Source: Thalassomonas haliotis
Lineage (GTDB): Bacteria > Pseudomonadota > Gammaproteobacteria > Enterobacterales > Alteromonadaceae
Assembly (NCBI RefSeq): GCF_028657945.1
Contig: NZ_CP059693.1
Coordinates: 3,968,001-4,032,000 of the forward strand
Length of the DNA stretch: 64,000 nucleotides
Direction: 5' to 3'
In this document: positions 53,925 to 62,483 of the stretch, one piece after another
How the letters are laid out: each line of letters begins with the position of its first letter
Position numbering within the stretch: position 1 is the first letter of the stretch
Notes under the pieces: model-generated
Told to the model about the DNA's origin: nothing
The model's input: only the letters and a program-made list of their open reading frames with translations
Databases searched by the model: none
Program-made: the position numbers and the translations under genes

Positions 53925-54662
53925 TCAGGCGGTAAGCGTTTCAGGAATAAGCGCCCCGGCATAACCCTGGTATGCCGCTTCAAACTGCTTAGCCACAGTA
54001 TCCGGGAATAAATGAAAATCCCCCGCCGCCAAGGCAGCAACAATGCCCTCGGAAACCGAAGCGGTCGAGTCAGCTTCGCCATCGAATCCGGCCTGAGCCG
54101 CCATATCGGTAGCAATCGGTCCCGGGTGTACACTCAAAACACTCACCCCTTTGGGAGCAAGTTGTTCACGTATGCCCTGGGTAATGGAATATGAAGCAGC
54201 CTTGGAGGCGGAATAAGTTGATAAATCGGCAAAGTTTTTGATCGAAGCCACCGAATTAAGCTGTACCAGGGCGCCCCGGTTTTGCTCTAAAATAGCGGAG
54301 AAAGCTTTGGCTACCCGGATCAGGCCAAAAACATTGACATCCAACTCTTTCGATAACGCCTCTTCGGCATGTTCACTCAGGGAATTTGCCGGCATAAGCA
54401 CCCCGGCGTTATTGACCAACACATCTACATCACCTGCCTGAGCGGCTGCCAATTGAATAGAGCTATTGTCAGAAACATCCAATTGCAGGCTCACCACCTT
54501 ATCACCATAGGCCTGCTCAAGTGCTTTGGTCGACCCGGTATTTCGCACCGCCAGATACACTTTTTTCGCTCCGTGTTTAAGGAAGGATTCGACAATGGCT
54601 TGGCCTATGCCGCGGTTTGCTCCTGTTACCAATGCCACTTTATTGCTGATTGAAAAACCCAT
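53925..54662 (-). CDS. Short-chain dehydrogenase/reductase (SDR)
   Basis: The 245-residue Rossmann enzyme has the NAD(P)-binding TGANRGIG motif (14-21), NNAGV, and the catalytic YSASKAAS Tyr-xxx-Lys motif with a serine in LNSVAS. This is the classical SDR type. GGAGAAG precedes the ATG. It is divergent from a TetR-family gene with two palindromic operators between, so it is probably repressed by that regulator and induced by an unknown small molecule. The substrate is not predictable. Confidence 0.92.
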   Translation of the reverse strand: MGFSISNKVALVTGANRGIGQAIVESFLKHGAKKVYLAVRNTGSTKALEQAYGDKVVSLQLDVSDNSSIQLAAAQAGDVDVLVNNAGVLMPANSLSEHAEEALSKELDVNVFGLIRVAKAFSAILEQNRGALVQLNSVASIKNFADLSTYSASKAASYSITQGIREQLAPKGVSVLSVHPGPIATDMAAQAGFDGEADSTASVSEGIVAALAAGDFHLFPDTVAKQFEAAYQGYAGALIPETLTA

Positions 54663-54762
54663 AACGCTTCTCCAAAATTTTTAATGAAAGGAATAGTTGC
54701 CTACACAAGTTCAATAACTCACTTGAACAAATAACCGCACCACCGATGCTTTTAAAATTCTA

Positions 54763-54802
54763 TACCGATCGGTAAGATTGAAAAGAATTATACCTATCGG
54801 TA
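54763..54802. promoter_or_regulatory. Two TetR-type palindromic operators
   Basis: TACCGATCGGTA (54763-54774) is a perfect 12-bp palindrome, and TACCTATCGGTA (54791-54802) is the same with one change, 28 bases apart start to start. They lie between the divergent SDR and TetR-family genes, the position expected for autoregulation and control of the SDR. Confidence 0.75.
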
Positions 54803-54846
54803 CAATACTGTCAATACGAGTTTTTAAAGACGATAAAAGGGTAACT

Positions 54847-55446
54847 ATGGCCGGAGGCAGAAAACTTGAATTTGATAAGCAGCAAGCTTTAGAGGCGGCA
54901 ATGCAGGTGTTTTGGCAAAAGGGCTACTTGGGGGCTTCACTTTCAGATCTCACCTCAAGCATGGGTATCAATAAACCCAGCATGTACAGCACTTTTGGCA
55001 ATAAGGAAAAGCTGTTCCTGCAGGCGACCGAGTATTACATCGAGCACCATGGCAAAAGCCATCTAGCCTTTTTGTCTTTGCCGGACACCAGCTTAAGGAT
55101 ACGGTTAAGAAAATTCCTAAATTCGGTGATCAGCGCACAGTTTGAAAACTCAAACCCGAAAGGCTGTTATGTGATGTTATGCATGACAGAAGCCGCCAGC
55201 GGCGATATGCCCGAGCAAGCCCGGGAATTAATCTCAGAGGCTGCGGGACTTTTTCCGGCATTATTGGAAGCCTTGTTTAAACAAGACAAAGAAGCCATTT
55301 CATTGGGGCTGGATAAAAACGCCAAAAGCAATGCCCTGACCCTGGCAACCTTACTCAATGGCACCGCGGCTATGGCCAGGGCCGATTATTGCCAGGCTGA
55401 TTTACAGCCGGTCATTGATAATACCCTTAATGGCATAGGACTTTAA
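54847..55446 (+). CDS. TetR/AcrR-family transcriptional repressor
   Basis: From the ATG at 54847 the product has 199 residues. Its N-terminal TetR HTH (LEFDKQQALEAAMQVFWQKGYLGASLSDLTSSMGINKPSMYSTFGNKEKLF) is classic, with the TSSMGINKPSMYSTFGNK recognition helix region. The C-terminal domain resembles the TetR_C subfamily with a conserved GCYVMLCMTEAAS segment. AAAGGG precedes the ATG; the longer frame from 54778 runs through the operators. It likely represses itself and the divergent SDR. The inducer is unknown. Confidence 0.93.
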   Translation: MAGGRKLEFDKQQALEAAMQVFWQKGYLGASLSDLTSSMGINKPSMYSTFGNKEKLFLQATEYYIEHHGKSHLAFLSLPDTSLRIRLRKFLNSVISAQFENSNPKGCYVMLCMTEAASGDMPEQARELISEAAGLFPALLEALFKQDKEAISLGLDKNAKSNALTLATLLNGTAAMARADYCQADLQPVIDNTLNGIGL

Positions 55447-55539
55447 CAAGCAAGATAAAAAACAGCTGGCCTGCAATAACAGCTCAGCTGCTCTTTTGTT
55501 AAAGATACAACTTTTTACTGTCCTTAACATGCAGAAAAG

Positions 55540-58419
55540 TTATGGCAGTAGCTTAACATTATCCAGCTGATAAACCGCGCCCCGGGCTTTACCCCACTCA
55601 GGAAATATCAGCACTTTATCCACCTCACTCAACGCTAAGCCAAGCGCTGCCAGATCCGCAAGTTTAAAGGTAAAATGTTGCCAATTGCCAAGGACAGGTG
55701 CCTGCCCTTCAACGCTTGCCGCCAGTTCAAGCTGCGCTGCCGAGCCATTTTTTGCTTCCACTTTAAGCAAGATCTGCGCACTGCTATCAAGGGCGGCATC
55801 AACAAGCTTAAAATCGAACTCAAGCGTGCCCTGACTGATTGCGGTTAAATCATGTTCGGCTTCGGCAATTAAGCCGGAAACCGTGCCCGAAGCTCCGAAA
55901 AAGTCGACATTGACCACCTTGCCCTGATGGCTATCGACCACTTCGCTGATAGCGGCATTGGCGCAGCAATCCCAAAGTGCCCAGTTTTGCTCCAATTGCT
56001 CTTGATACAAGGCCAGCCCACCGGTGACTACTACAGGTGACGGCGGCACCGGCGGCAATTCGACATCCGCGTCTTTGCTTAACCGGACATTATCCACTTG
56101 CATCACCACCCCCTGCTGGTTACCCCAGGCAGGAAAGATCACTAAGGGGGTATCGACTTTGGTCACATCAAGCGATGAACCGCCGTGATTGACCAGGTCG
56201 GCAATGGCGATTTGATAGGAGGTCCAGACACCGATTGGGGGGGCGGCTATCGGATAATCTCCCGAGCCGCAGGGGTTGCCGCAATCCATTTTGATCATAA
56301 AATCACGCGTTTCCCTGGGATCGGCAAGCACTTTTACATCAAACTCCACTGTGGAAAATTCACTGATATCAAGCTGTAAAGGCGTCCCGCTTTTATCTTG
56401 CTTGCCCTGGAAAAATACCACGGCTTCATCGGTATTAAAGCTCATCCGGGCAACATCGCCATGCTCTGCATCGCCACTGTCGACCAGCTCCGTATCCACC
56501 GAGCCACTGCCGACATATTGCAGGTAATCAAAAGGCGCATGCAAATTGTCATCAAAAATCACCGCACTGTCGACATGTGCCAGGTTATATTCAAAACGCA
56601 CGTTATCCAGCTGCAACTCCATGGTCCCGGTCGGTTCGATAACCAAAGGGTTGATGATATCGCTGATATCGGCAAAATTACCCGGCGAGAAACGATTGCC
56701 CCCGGCCAGTAATTCGGCAACAGCAATACGTACTTGCTGCCACTCATTTAATGCCCCGACAGGCACCGCATAGTCACTGACCGCAGGCCAGCCGCTGTCC
56801 AGTTTCACCAGTAACTCGCTGTTCTCAGCCTGGCTGCTTACTTTCACATCAAATACCAGCTCGCCGTATTCCTGCCACAGGCCAAGGTTGACCCGGGGGC
56901 TATATTCAAAATACAGATTACCGGTTGCGCCGGTTTTACTGATCTGCAGTACCGTCCCCCGACCGTCAACGGCAACCTCCTGGTAACTGATAGCGCCATC
57001 GGGGTTGTAGCTGTTAAAGGCCAGGCCTTTGTATAAGTTGTCTATGTACAGGTCGAACACCGCCCCCTGGCCAAAGTTATCCACCGGATCCGGGAGCTGT
57101 GGCGGTTGATGCCCTTCAACCAGCTCGGCATCCTCAGCAACCGTAGCACAACCGGCTCCGGTATCCGGACTAACCGAACATTCATACACCCGGACATAAT
57201 CTATCGCCAGGGTTTGCGGGAACGCAGACTCATCGATACCGGTATCGTTAACATTTCCGGCCCAGGCACCGCCGACGGCCAGGTTTAACAACATATGAAA
57301 GGCCTGATCGTACGGGGCACTGCCGGGGGCATTGACCAAGTCGCCATCGTTATCGATATATTGGCTGTACCAGCCGCTTTCCCTTTGGGTGGCGTAATGC
57401 ACGTCGTCTACATACCAGCGGATCTCCCCTTCCTGCCATTCAACAGCATAAACATGATAATCGTCGGCAGGATTTACACCGCCGGGCAATTTATATTCCG
57501 TGCCCGAATAGACATTTTCCGGCCAGGCTTTACCGTAATGCAAAGTGCCGTGTACCCTGGCTTCAAGCTCCCCTGCCGCGGCGCCTTCTTCATCCGACTG
57601 GGTTTTCAAGTTCACCGCTTCGACAATATCGATTTCACCGGAAGCCGCCCAGCCGCCAAAAACCCAGTCGGTAGGCAGCATCCAAATCCCGCTCCAGCTG
57701 CCCTGGCCGTGCGGCAATTTCGCTTTAACTTCAAAGCGGCCATATTTCCAGTCCCCCTGATTCATGGTACGTAATCTGGCAGAGGTATAGGGTAAAGTAG
57801 TAACACTGCCCAAATTACCGTCGACATTATCCGGGCCGGTAAAGTCTTCCCTGCGGGCGATGATATTGAGTTTGCCGTCGGCAACAACTGTGTTCTCCAC
57901 CCGGTCGGTATAACATTGCTGCTCGCCGTTACCGCCGCCCCAGCAATTAACCTCATGCTGCCACTTGCTGAGATCTAAACTATTGCCGTCAAATTCATCG
58001 CTCCATACCAGGTTCCAGTTGGCAGCTGGACTGTTATCGCTTTGCAGGGAAGCCTCAAAACTCAATGCTTTCCTTTCAAGGGCGAAGTTAACCGCCAGGG
58101 TTGTAGTTTCATTGACGCCCAGCTGGCGCTTTGCCAGCTCAACATAAGGAATACCCGAGTCGGTTTCGCCGCTTTGGTTGCTTAGCGCAATACTGGCATT
58201 TTCGATCAATACCCGCAGCGGCCCCTTGATCGCCGCTGACGAAAAATTGCTGATCTCCAGTTGAACCGTATATACCCGGTTAATACGGTCAAAAACCGGC
58301 TGAGACTGAACGATGGCAATATCGTTTGAGGAAAAGTCTGCCCAGGCGGCAATAGCATTGTGAGTGGTTAATAAGGCAACAGAGCATGCAATGCCCTGAG
58401 CCGTTTTTGAAATTTTCAT
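55540..58419 (-). CDS. Secreted GH16 endo-beta-glucanase (laminarinase-like) with C-terminal carbohydrate-binding-like domains
   Basis: The protein has a signal peptide, an N-terminal Ig/CBM-like region (about 25-125), and a GH16 catalytic domain (about 130-415) with SDEFDGNSLDLSKW, WSGIWMLP, the active-site GEIDIVEAVN (E262, D264, E267) and YAVEW. Three beta-sandwich modules (about 450-620, 630-785, 800-959) repeat a QLDNVR/K motif, like the CBM families that bind beta-glucans. GH16 enzymes cleave beta-1,3/1,4 glucans such as laminarin. Three ATGs are in tandem; the third (58419) fits the ribosome site AAAGG best. It lies 46 bases after a PEP-CTERM gene, so they form an operon. Confidence 0.88.
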   Translation of the reverse strand: MKISKTAQGIACSVALLTTHNAIAAWADFSSNDIAIVQSQPVFDRINRVYTVQLEISNFSSAAIKGPLRVLIENASIALSNQSGETDSGIPYVELAKRQLGVNETTTLAVNFALERKALSFEASLQSDNSPAANWNLVWSDEFDGNSLDLSKWQHEVNCWGGGNGEQQCYTDRVENTVVADGKLNIIARREDFTGPDNVDGNLGSVTTLPYTSARLRTMNQGDWKYGRFEVKAKLPHGQGSWSGIWMLPTDWVFGGWAASGEIDIVEAVNLKTQSDEEGAAAGELEARVHGTLHYGKAWPENVYSGTEYKLPGGVNPADDYHVYAVEWQEGEIRWYVDDVHYATQRESGWYSQYIDNDGDLVNAPGSAPYDQAFHMLLNLAVGGAWAGNVNDTGIDESAFPQTLAIDYVRVYECSVSPDTGAGCATVAEDAELVEGHQPPQLPDPVDNFGQGAVFDLYIDNLYKGLAFNSYNPDGAISYQEVAVDGRGTVLQISKTGATGNLYFEYSPRVNLGLWQEYGELVFDVKVSSQAENSELLVKLDSGWPAVSDYAVPVGALNEWQQVRIAVAELLAGGNRFSPGNFADISDIINPLVIEPTGTMELQLDNVRFEYNLAHVDSAVIFDDNLHAPFDYLQYVGSGSVDTELVDSGDAEHGDVARMSFNTDEAVVFFQGKQDKSGTPLQLDISEFSTVEFDVKVLADPRETRDFMIKMDCGNPCGSGDYPIAAPPIGVWTSYQIAIADLVNHGGSSLDVTKVDTPLVIFPAWGNQQGVVMQVDNVRLSKDADVELPPVPPSPVVVTGGLALYQEQLEQNWALWDCCANAAISEVVDSHQGKVVNVDFFGASGTVSGLIAEAEHDLTAISQGTLEFDFKLVDAALDSSAQILLKVEAKNGSAAQLELAASVEGQAPVLGNWQHFTFKLADLAALGLALSEVDKVLIFPEWGKARGAVYQLDNVKLLP

Positions 58420-58471
58420 CATCATCCTTTTATCGTTATTTCTTGTTATTGAATGTTTTACCGGTTAAGAC

Positions 58472-59167
58472 TTAGTGGCTGGTTCGCCTGACTGTTGACA
58501 ATCCGGCCAGGGCGAAAGCAAACAGCATCAGGGTCATTGGCTCAGGCACCTCGGCGGCAATTTCCGCAAGGGATACCCTGTTAATCGCCAGGCTCGAACC
58601 TGCCAAGTCACTGGCGCCGCTGCTGTCTGCCCCTATGCCCAGCTGAAAGTCCAAAAACCAGCCGCTTTGATTGGCAAACTCACTGCTCAGTTCAAAGCTG
58701 AGGTTAAAAACCGATAAGCCGTCGATATCAACAGGCGCCAGCAAGTAACCGGCAGCGCCGGTTTCATTAAAATAACTGCCGCTGCCATCATTTAAACCAA
58801 CGGCAAAATAATCGGCGATAAAACCTGAGTCCGCACTGCTAAGCTCACTGTCGACGCTAAAGTCCAGGGTTAATAAAAAACGGCTGTTTTCAGCACCGGT
58901 TAAATCCAGCTGCTGAAACAAGGTATTGGCGAAAAACACATCCGTATCCTGATAATCAACCCGGATAGATGCCGTACAGCCCGGGCTTATACCGCTAACA
59001 GCGAAGTCGCCTCCCCCGAGATCGCCGAAACCATCCGTGTCTTGATGCCAGCCGTCAAGGCTGCAGGAATCGGCAAAATTGCCATTGGTTATCATCGCCG
59101 CCCGGGCTTGCCCCAGCAGCAAAAAAGCGCTTAGCGGTATCAGATATTTCATTATTTTTATCATCAT
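58472..59167 (-). CDS. PEP-CTERM sorting-domain protein (secreted)
   Basis: The 231-residue protein has a signal peptide (YLIPLSAFLLLGQARA), a mature beta-rich domain with a possible disulphide pair (SCSLDGWHQD, GCTASIRVDY), and a C-terminal VPEPMTLMLFAFALAGLSTVRR tail. The tail has the PEP motif, a hydrophobic helix and basic end that exosortase cleaves. Such proteins are usually surface or exopolysaccharide-associated. The second of two tandem ATGs (59164) is 5 bases after GGAG and is the likelier start. It heads the operon with the GH16 gene, and an exosortase must be encoded elsewhere. Confidence 0.85.
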   Translation of the reverse strand: MMIKIMKYLIPLSAFLLLGQARAAMITNGNFADSCSLDGWHQDTDGFGDLGGGDFAVSGISPGCTASIRVDYQDTDVFFANTLFQQLDLTGAENSRFLLTLDFSVDSELSSADSGFIADYFAVGLNDGSGSYFNETGAAGYLLAPVDIDGLSVFNLSFELSSEFANQSGWFLDFQLGIGADSSGASDLAGSSLAINRVSLAEIAAEVPEPMTLMLFAFALAGLSTVRRTSH

Positions 59168-59515
59168 TGCTCCATATCAAAATCATTGTTGTTTTATGTT
59201 TTTATTAGTTTATATGCCTGTTTTTATTTAACTTTCATATTTACTGCCTGATTTGCTGATATCAGTAGCTGGCAACAAAACAAAAATGAAAGCGCTTACA
59301 TCAAAGCAAATTGAGGTTATATGATGAACATTAAATGATCAACTCTAATCTTTGTTTTTGTGTTTCAGAAAGGCGTTACCGGAGCTATTGCCAGGAGAAA
59401 AAGAAAGGAATATATGATAAATCTAGGGAAAGTTCTTTTTAGCCTTGTAGCTTTCCCTATAACAAAATGCTTAGAGCATTACCATAAACAGATAATGCTT
59501 TAAATTTTTGAACGG
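59168..59515. other. Intergenic region containing the LacI-type operator
   Basis: No gene in 348 bases. Apart from the operator at 59287-59300 it holds the promoter region of the PEP-CTERM/GH16 operon and the 3' flank of the next PEP-CTERM gene. Confidence 0.4.
59287..59300. promoter_or_regulatory. LacI-family-type operator upstream of the PEP-CTERM/GH16 operon
   Basis: TGAAAGCGCTTACA is a near-perfect palindrome fitting the TGNAANCGNTTNCA pattern of LacI/GalR regulators of sugar catabolism. It lies 120 bases upstream of the PEP-CTERM gene start in a gene-free region. A glucan-responsive regulator, encoded elsewhere, is the likely binder. Confidence 0.65.
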
Positions 59516-60211
59516 TTAAGCATGTTTCTTAAAGCGGCGCAAACTTAAACCAACAACCCCTAGAGCCAAAATAGCTAAACTTGATGGCTCTGGAACCTCC
59601 GTAGTTGATGAAGAGTCCCCACGAACCAGCATAGTACTGAAAGTTGCCCCTGTACTGGTTCTTAAATGTTCGATTGTTGTTCCCCAGCCCCAATTTACCG
59701 TGACATGGTCATCAAAGCCCGTCTCGTCATAATTTCTCCATACCAGATAACCGAGGTCACCATTACTATCTTCAAATAAAGCATGAATATTATCTGCAGC
59801 ACCACCGGCACCTCCCATAACATCAAAAACAGCTTGAAAGCTGGATTCGCCATACTGCTGGCGGACATTGAGATCATTTCTTGATTTGCCGATAGCATGG
59901 GGAGAAACGCTATCCGGATACTCAGCCCATTTGTATGAAATGTCATAAAAAGCATTATAATGAAGCGTTATGACTTCGCTTTCGGTTGGCAAACGCCAGC
60001 CATCATAGAGCTGCCCGTTTGCCAGGTTTTCGACCACTGAATTATGGGATTGACCCGCCGTAACATTAAAATCCATCCACTCTAATTGAGTGTCCTGATC
60101 AATAAAACTATCATTATCGGTATCAATTATACCTGCTTGCGTAACATTGGCCATGCAACTTATAGAGATAACGGAGGCTGCCAATGCAGCACGAAAACCG
60201 GTTATTTTCAT
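59516..60211 (-). CDS. PEP-CTERM protein with DUF1566-like domain
   Basis: The 231-residue product has a signal peptide (FRAALAASVISISCMANVTQAG), a domain with the DUF1566-like pattern (DTQLEWMDF, YDGWRLPTESEV, GYLVWR), and a C-terminal VPEPSSLAILALGVVGLSLRRFKKHA sorting tail. AAAGGA precedes the ATG. It is separate from the neighbouring PEP-CTERM/GH16 operon by 348 bases. Surface localisation is likely. The function is unknown. Confidence 0.85.
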   Translation of the reverse strand: MKITGFRAALAASVISISCMANVTQAGIIDTDNDSFIDQDTQLEWMDFNVTAGQSHNSVVENLANGQLYDGWRLPTESEVITLHYNAFYDISYKWAEYPDSVSPHAIGKSRNDLNVRQQYGESSFQAVFDVMGGAGGAADNIHALFEDSNGDLGYLVWRNYDETGFDDHVTVNWGWGTTIEHLRTSTGATFSTMLVRGDSSSTTEVPEPSSLAILALGVVGLSLRRFKKHA

Positions 60212-60714
60212 AAATGGATCCTTTAAATATCAGTGCTAAATAGTTGGTTGGTAAAATCACTACTTTACAAGTTTGCAAAATAGTTAATTTCAAAAGCTAT
60301 TTCTATGCCAACAGTAAAAAAACATAAAAATCATCATGTTACCAATCTAAGGATGAGCAATTTATTCAATTTAAGAAAAGTTAATTTTTTGTCAACAAAT
60401 TGACCGGATTAAAACACTGGTTTGTTCATACTGCATCTTCCCAAACAAGAAGTGATCACCGAAACTCAGTATCTGCTACAGCAGAATTACCAGTAAAACA
60501 TTCTCCGGTTATTGTGACAAGCTCAGGTACTTTAACAGCTCTGCAATATTTTTCATGACCCTCTTTTCCGGCCCGGCACGGATTTCAACGCTAAAATAAG
60601 CTTTAGTTCATCACTGATAAAAGATTGGGCAATACGCTCTTCCAAATAAACGCCGGCTAATCTCAGCTTCCATCTGCCGGTATTATCGGTTTCATCAAGC
60701 GGCACTGGCATCGG
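60212..60714. other. AT-rich intergenic region and unrecognised minus-strand open segment
   Basis: No complete gene. On the minus strand about 60540-60700 has an open stretch (LAGVYLEERIAQSFISDELKLILALKSVPG) that I cannot place and that lacks a start. It may be the fused remains of another gene next to the broken oxygenase. Confidence 0.35.
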
Positions 60715-61332
60715 CCGCCAACCATTTTCCCTGCCGGGTTTTCACCTGCAAACCGGGATTACCGTCATGAAGCAATAAAGTGCTCAAGCCGTAATCTGTG
60801 TGCTCGCCACAGCCTGATAGCGCCTGTTGTGGCGCATTTTCAATAACCGGATAATGGGCCAGCACCAGATTGCTCAGGGGACTCTTGAATTATTTTTAAA
60901 AAAGTCACTCGCCTGTCCGATAGACAGCGCAAAGCATGCCAGAAGGAATTGCGCCACTTGCATCACACTGTGGTAATAACTGAGCAGCACCTGTTGAAAA
61001 TGCGCATTGCCGACAGGCCAGTTGTTGGGGCCTAAAAAAGGGATGCGCTGGGGCAGCGGTGCTTTATCAGGACTTTCCCAACCCATCAGGTAGGTCTCGC
61101 GAAAATCTTCGGGGCCGTAAGGGTCAATTTTCTCGGCCCCCGGCCTAGCATAACCCCGATAAAATTTTGACAGGGAAACGGCCTCTTTCGCTTGTCGAAA
61201 ACAATTCGTTAATCAGGCTTTTCTCTAAACCGTGGCCTGTTACCACAAAAAGCCGACCTGGCGGCAGTGTCGGGAGGTTTCATCGGCAATCCTCTCCCTT
61301 GCCCTGTCTTTGATATCAATTTTGGGGATCAT
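60715..61332 (-). pseudogene. Broken isopenicillin-N-synthase-family 2-oxoglutarate/Fe(II) oxygenase
   Basis: Three frames on the minus strand together read as one oxygenase. MIPKIDIKDRARERIADETSRHCRQVGFLW is broken by a frameshift before VTGHGLEKSLINELFSTSER. After a second break come RGYARPGAEKIDPYGPEDFRETYLMGWESPDKAPLPQRIPFLGPNNWP and ALSIGQASDFF, and after a third SNLVLAHYP, GCGEHTDYGLSTLLLHDGNPGLQV and GKW. The Fe-binding HTD and substrate segments are visible. The C-terminus with the second histidine and RxS is missing. It is thus inactive; substrate unknown. Confidence 0.8.
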
Positions 61333-61564
61333 AATAACCATTCCCTGGTCTAATTATTTGCAATGACGCTAAAAGATAAAAGCAACACCTGTAACCCCGC
61401 CATCATTACATTAGCCAAATATTAGGATAATTTTCTGACTTTGCAGCATATTATTTAGTTTTCATCCGGAGCAGGCTGTGATTAACACAGGCATATCCGA
61501 AATAAGGAATTCCCCCGAAGGAATATGCTGGCAAACGGCTTTTGCTTTAAATTAAGGATTCGCT
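61333..61564. other. Intergenic region upstream of the broken oxygenase
   Basis: No gene, promoter or hairpin could be supported in these 232 bases. Confidence 0.3.
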
Positions 61565-62371
61565 TTAGGGTGTCGCGACAGGAGCAACTTCCCTGCCCGC
61601 GACCATAGAAGGTGGATAACCGATAAAAGATTGAAAAGCTGACGAAAATGCACTTGGGCTTAAATAACCGCACTCCCCGGCAACCCGCTTTATCGGCTTT
61701 CCCTGCGCCAGGGACTTTATCGCATGGTGAAACCTGATGATTTGCCGCCAGCGCCTGAAGCTCAGGCCAAGCTCTTGTTCAAACAAACGGCTTAATGTCC
61801 GGGGGGAAGCTCCGCAAACCACAGCCCAGTCATCCAAGGTTTTACGCTCGGACGGCTCGGCAAGTAAATAGCTGCACAAGGTTTGCAATCTGGGATCTTT
61901 GGGTAGTGGAATATTAAGGGCTTCATTTTCTGCCAATGCCAGTTCAGACGCTATCAAATGGGCAATTTGCTCTCCCCTGCTGCCGGCCTGGTAATCAACC
62001 GCTTCCTGCCCCAGCGCCCTGATAAGCTCACGCATAAGCGCGCTAACGGCTATCACACGCAGGCTTTCCTGCCCACTTTGGCTGTGCGATGCATCAATAT
62101 ATAAAGTGCGCATAGTAACTTTGCCGTACATTCTGACCGCATGTAACCTTCCCCCGGGAATATAGATTGCCCTGTCGTTCGGCACAGTCCAGATCTCGTT
62201 CTCGGTATACAGGCGCATAATTCCGCTACTTGCATACAGCAACTGATGGCGCTGATGTTGATGCTCTTTAATATAAAAACCGTCCGGGAACTCTTTCACC
62301 ATAACCGCGAACGTCTGCGGCAGCTCTTGAAAGTCGAGGTGATTGGTACTGCGGGTAAGTTTTGCTGACAT
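61565..62371 (-). CDS. AraC-family transcriptional regulator
   Basis: The product has an N-terminal cupin-type sensor domain (about 20-130, EHQHQRHQLLYASSGIMRLYTENEIWTVPNDRAIYIPGGRLHAV). The C-terminal AraC double HTH (about 165-260) has the marks LDDWAVVCGASPRTLSRLFEQELGLSFRRWRQIIRF and VAGECGYLSPSAFSSAFQSFIGYPPS. It is YdeC/NimR-like. ATG 62371 (268 residues) is chosen; a second ATG at 62389 is possible, and neither has a good ribosome site. It is divergent from the MetB/MetC-like gene and may regulate it. The effector is unknown. Confidence 0.88.
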   Translation of the reverse strand: MSAKLTRSTNHLDFQELPQTFAVMVKEFPDGFYIKEHQHQRHQLLYASSGIMRLYTENEIWTVPNDRAIYIPGGRLHAVRMYGKVTMRTLYIDASHSQSGQESLRVIAVSALMRELIRALGQEAVDYQAGSRGEQIAHLIASELALAENEALNIPLPKDPRLQTLCSYLLAEPSERKTLDDWAVVCGASPRTLSRLFEQELGLSFRRWRQIIRFHHAIKSLAQGKPIKRVAGECGYLSPSAFSSAFQSFIGYPPSMVAGREVAPVATP

Positions 62372-62483
62372 CTGAAAAATAAAACACATTCAACTTGGCG
62401 ATATTTCGATGAAGTATGGCATGACATCGAATAGCCGTCAAAGCTAGTCTATTGCCAGGCTCACATTGCAATACAGAATAAAG

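Noticed and set aside
60874-61086. A 70-residue gene in this segment
   Set aside because: Its residues are an inner part of the isopenicillin-N-synthase-like pseudogene and it ends at a frameshift.
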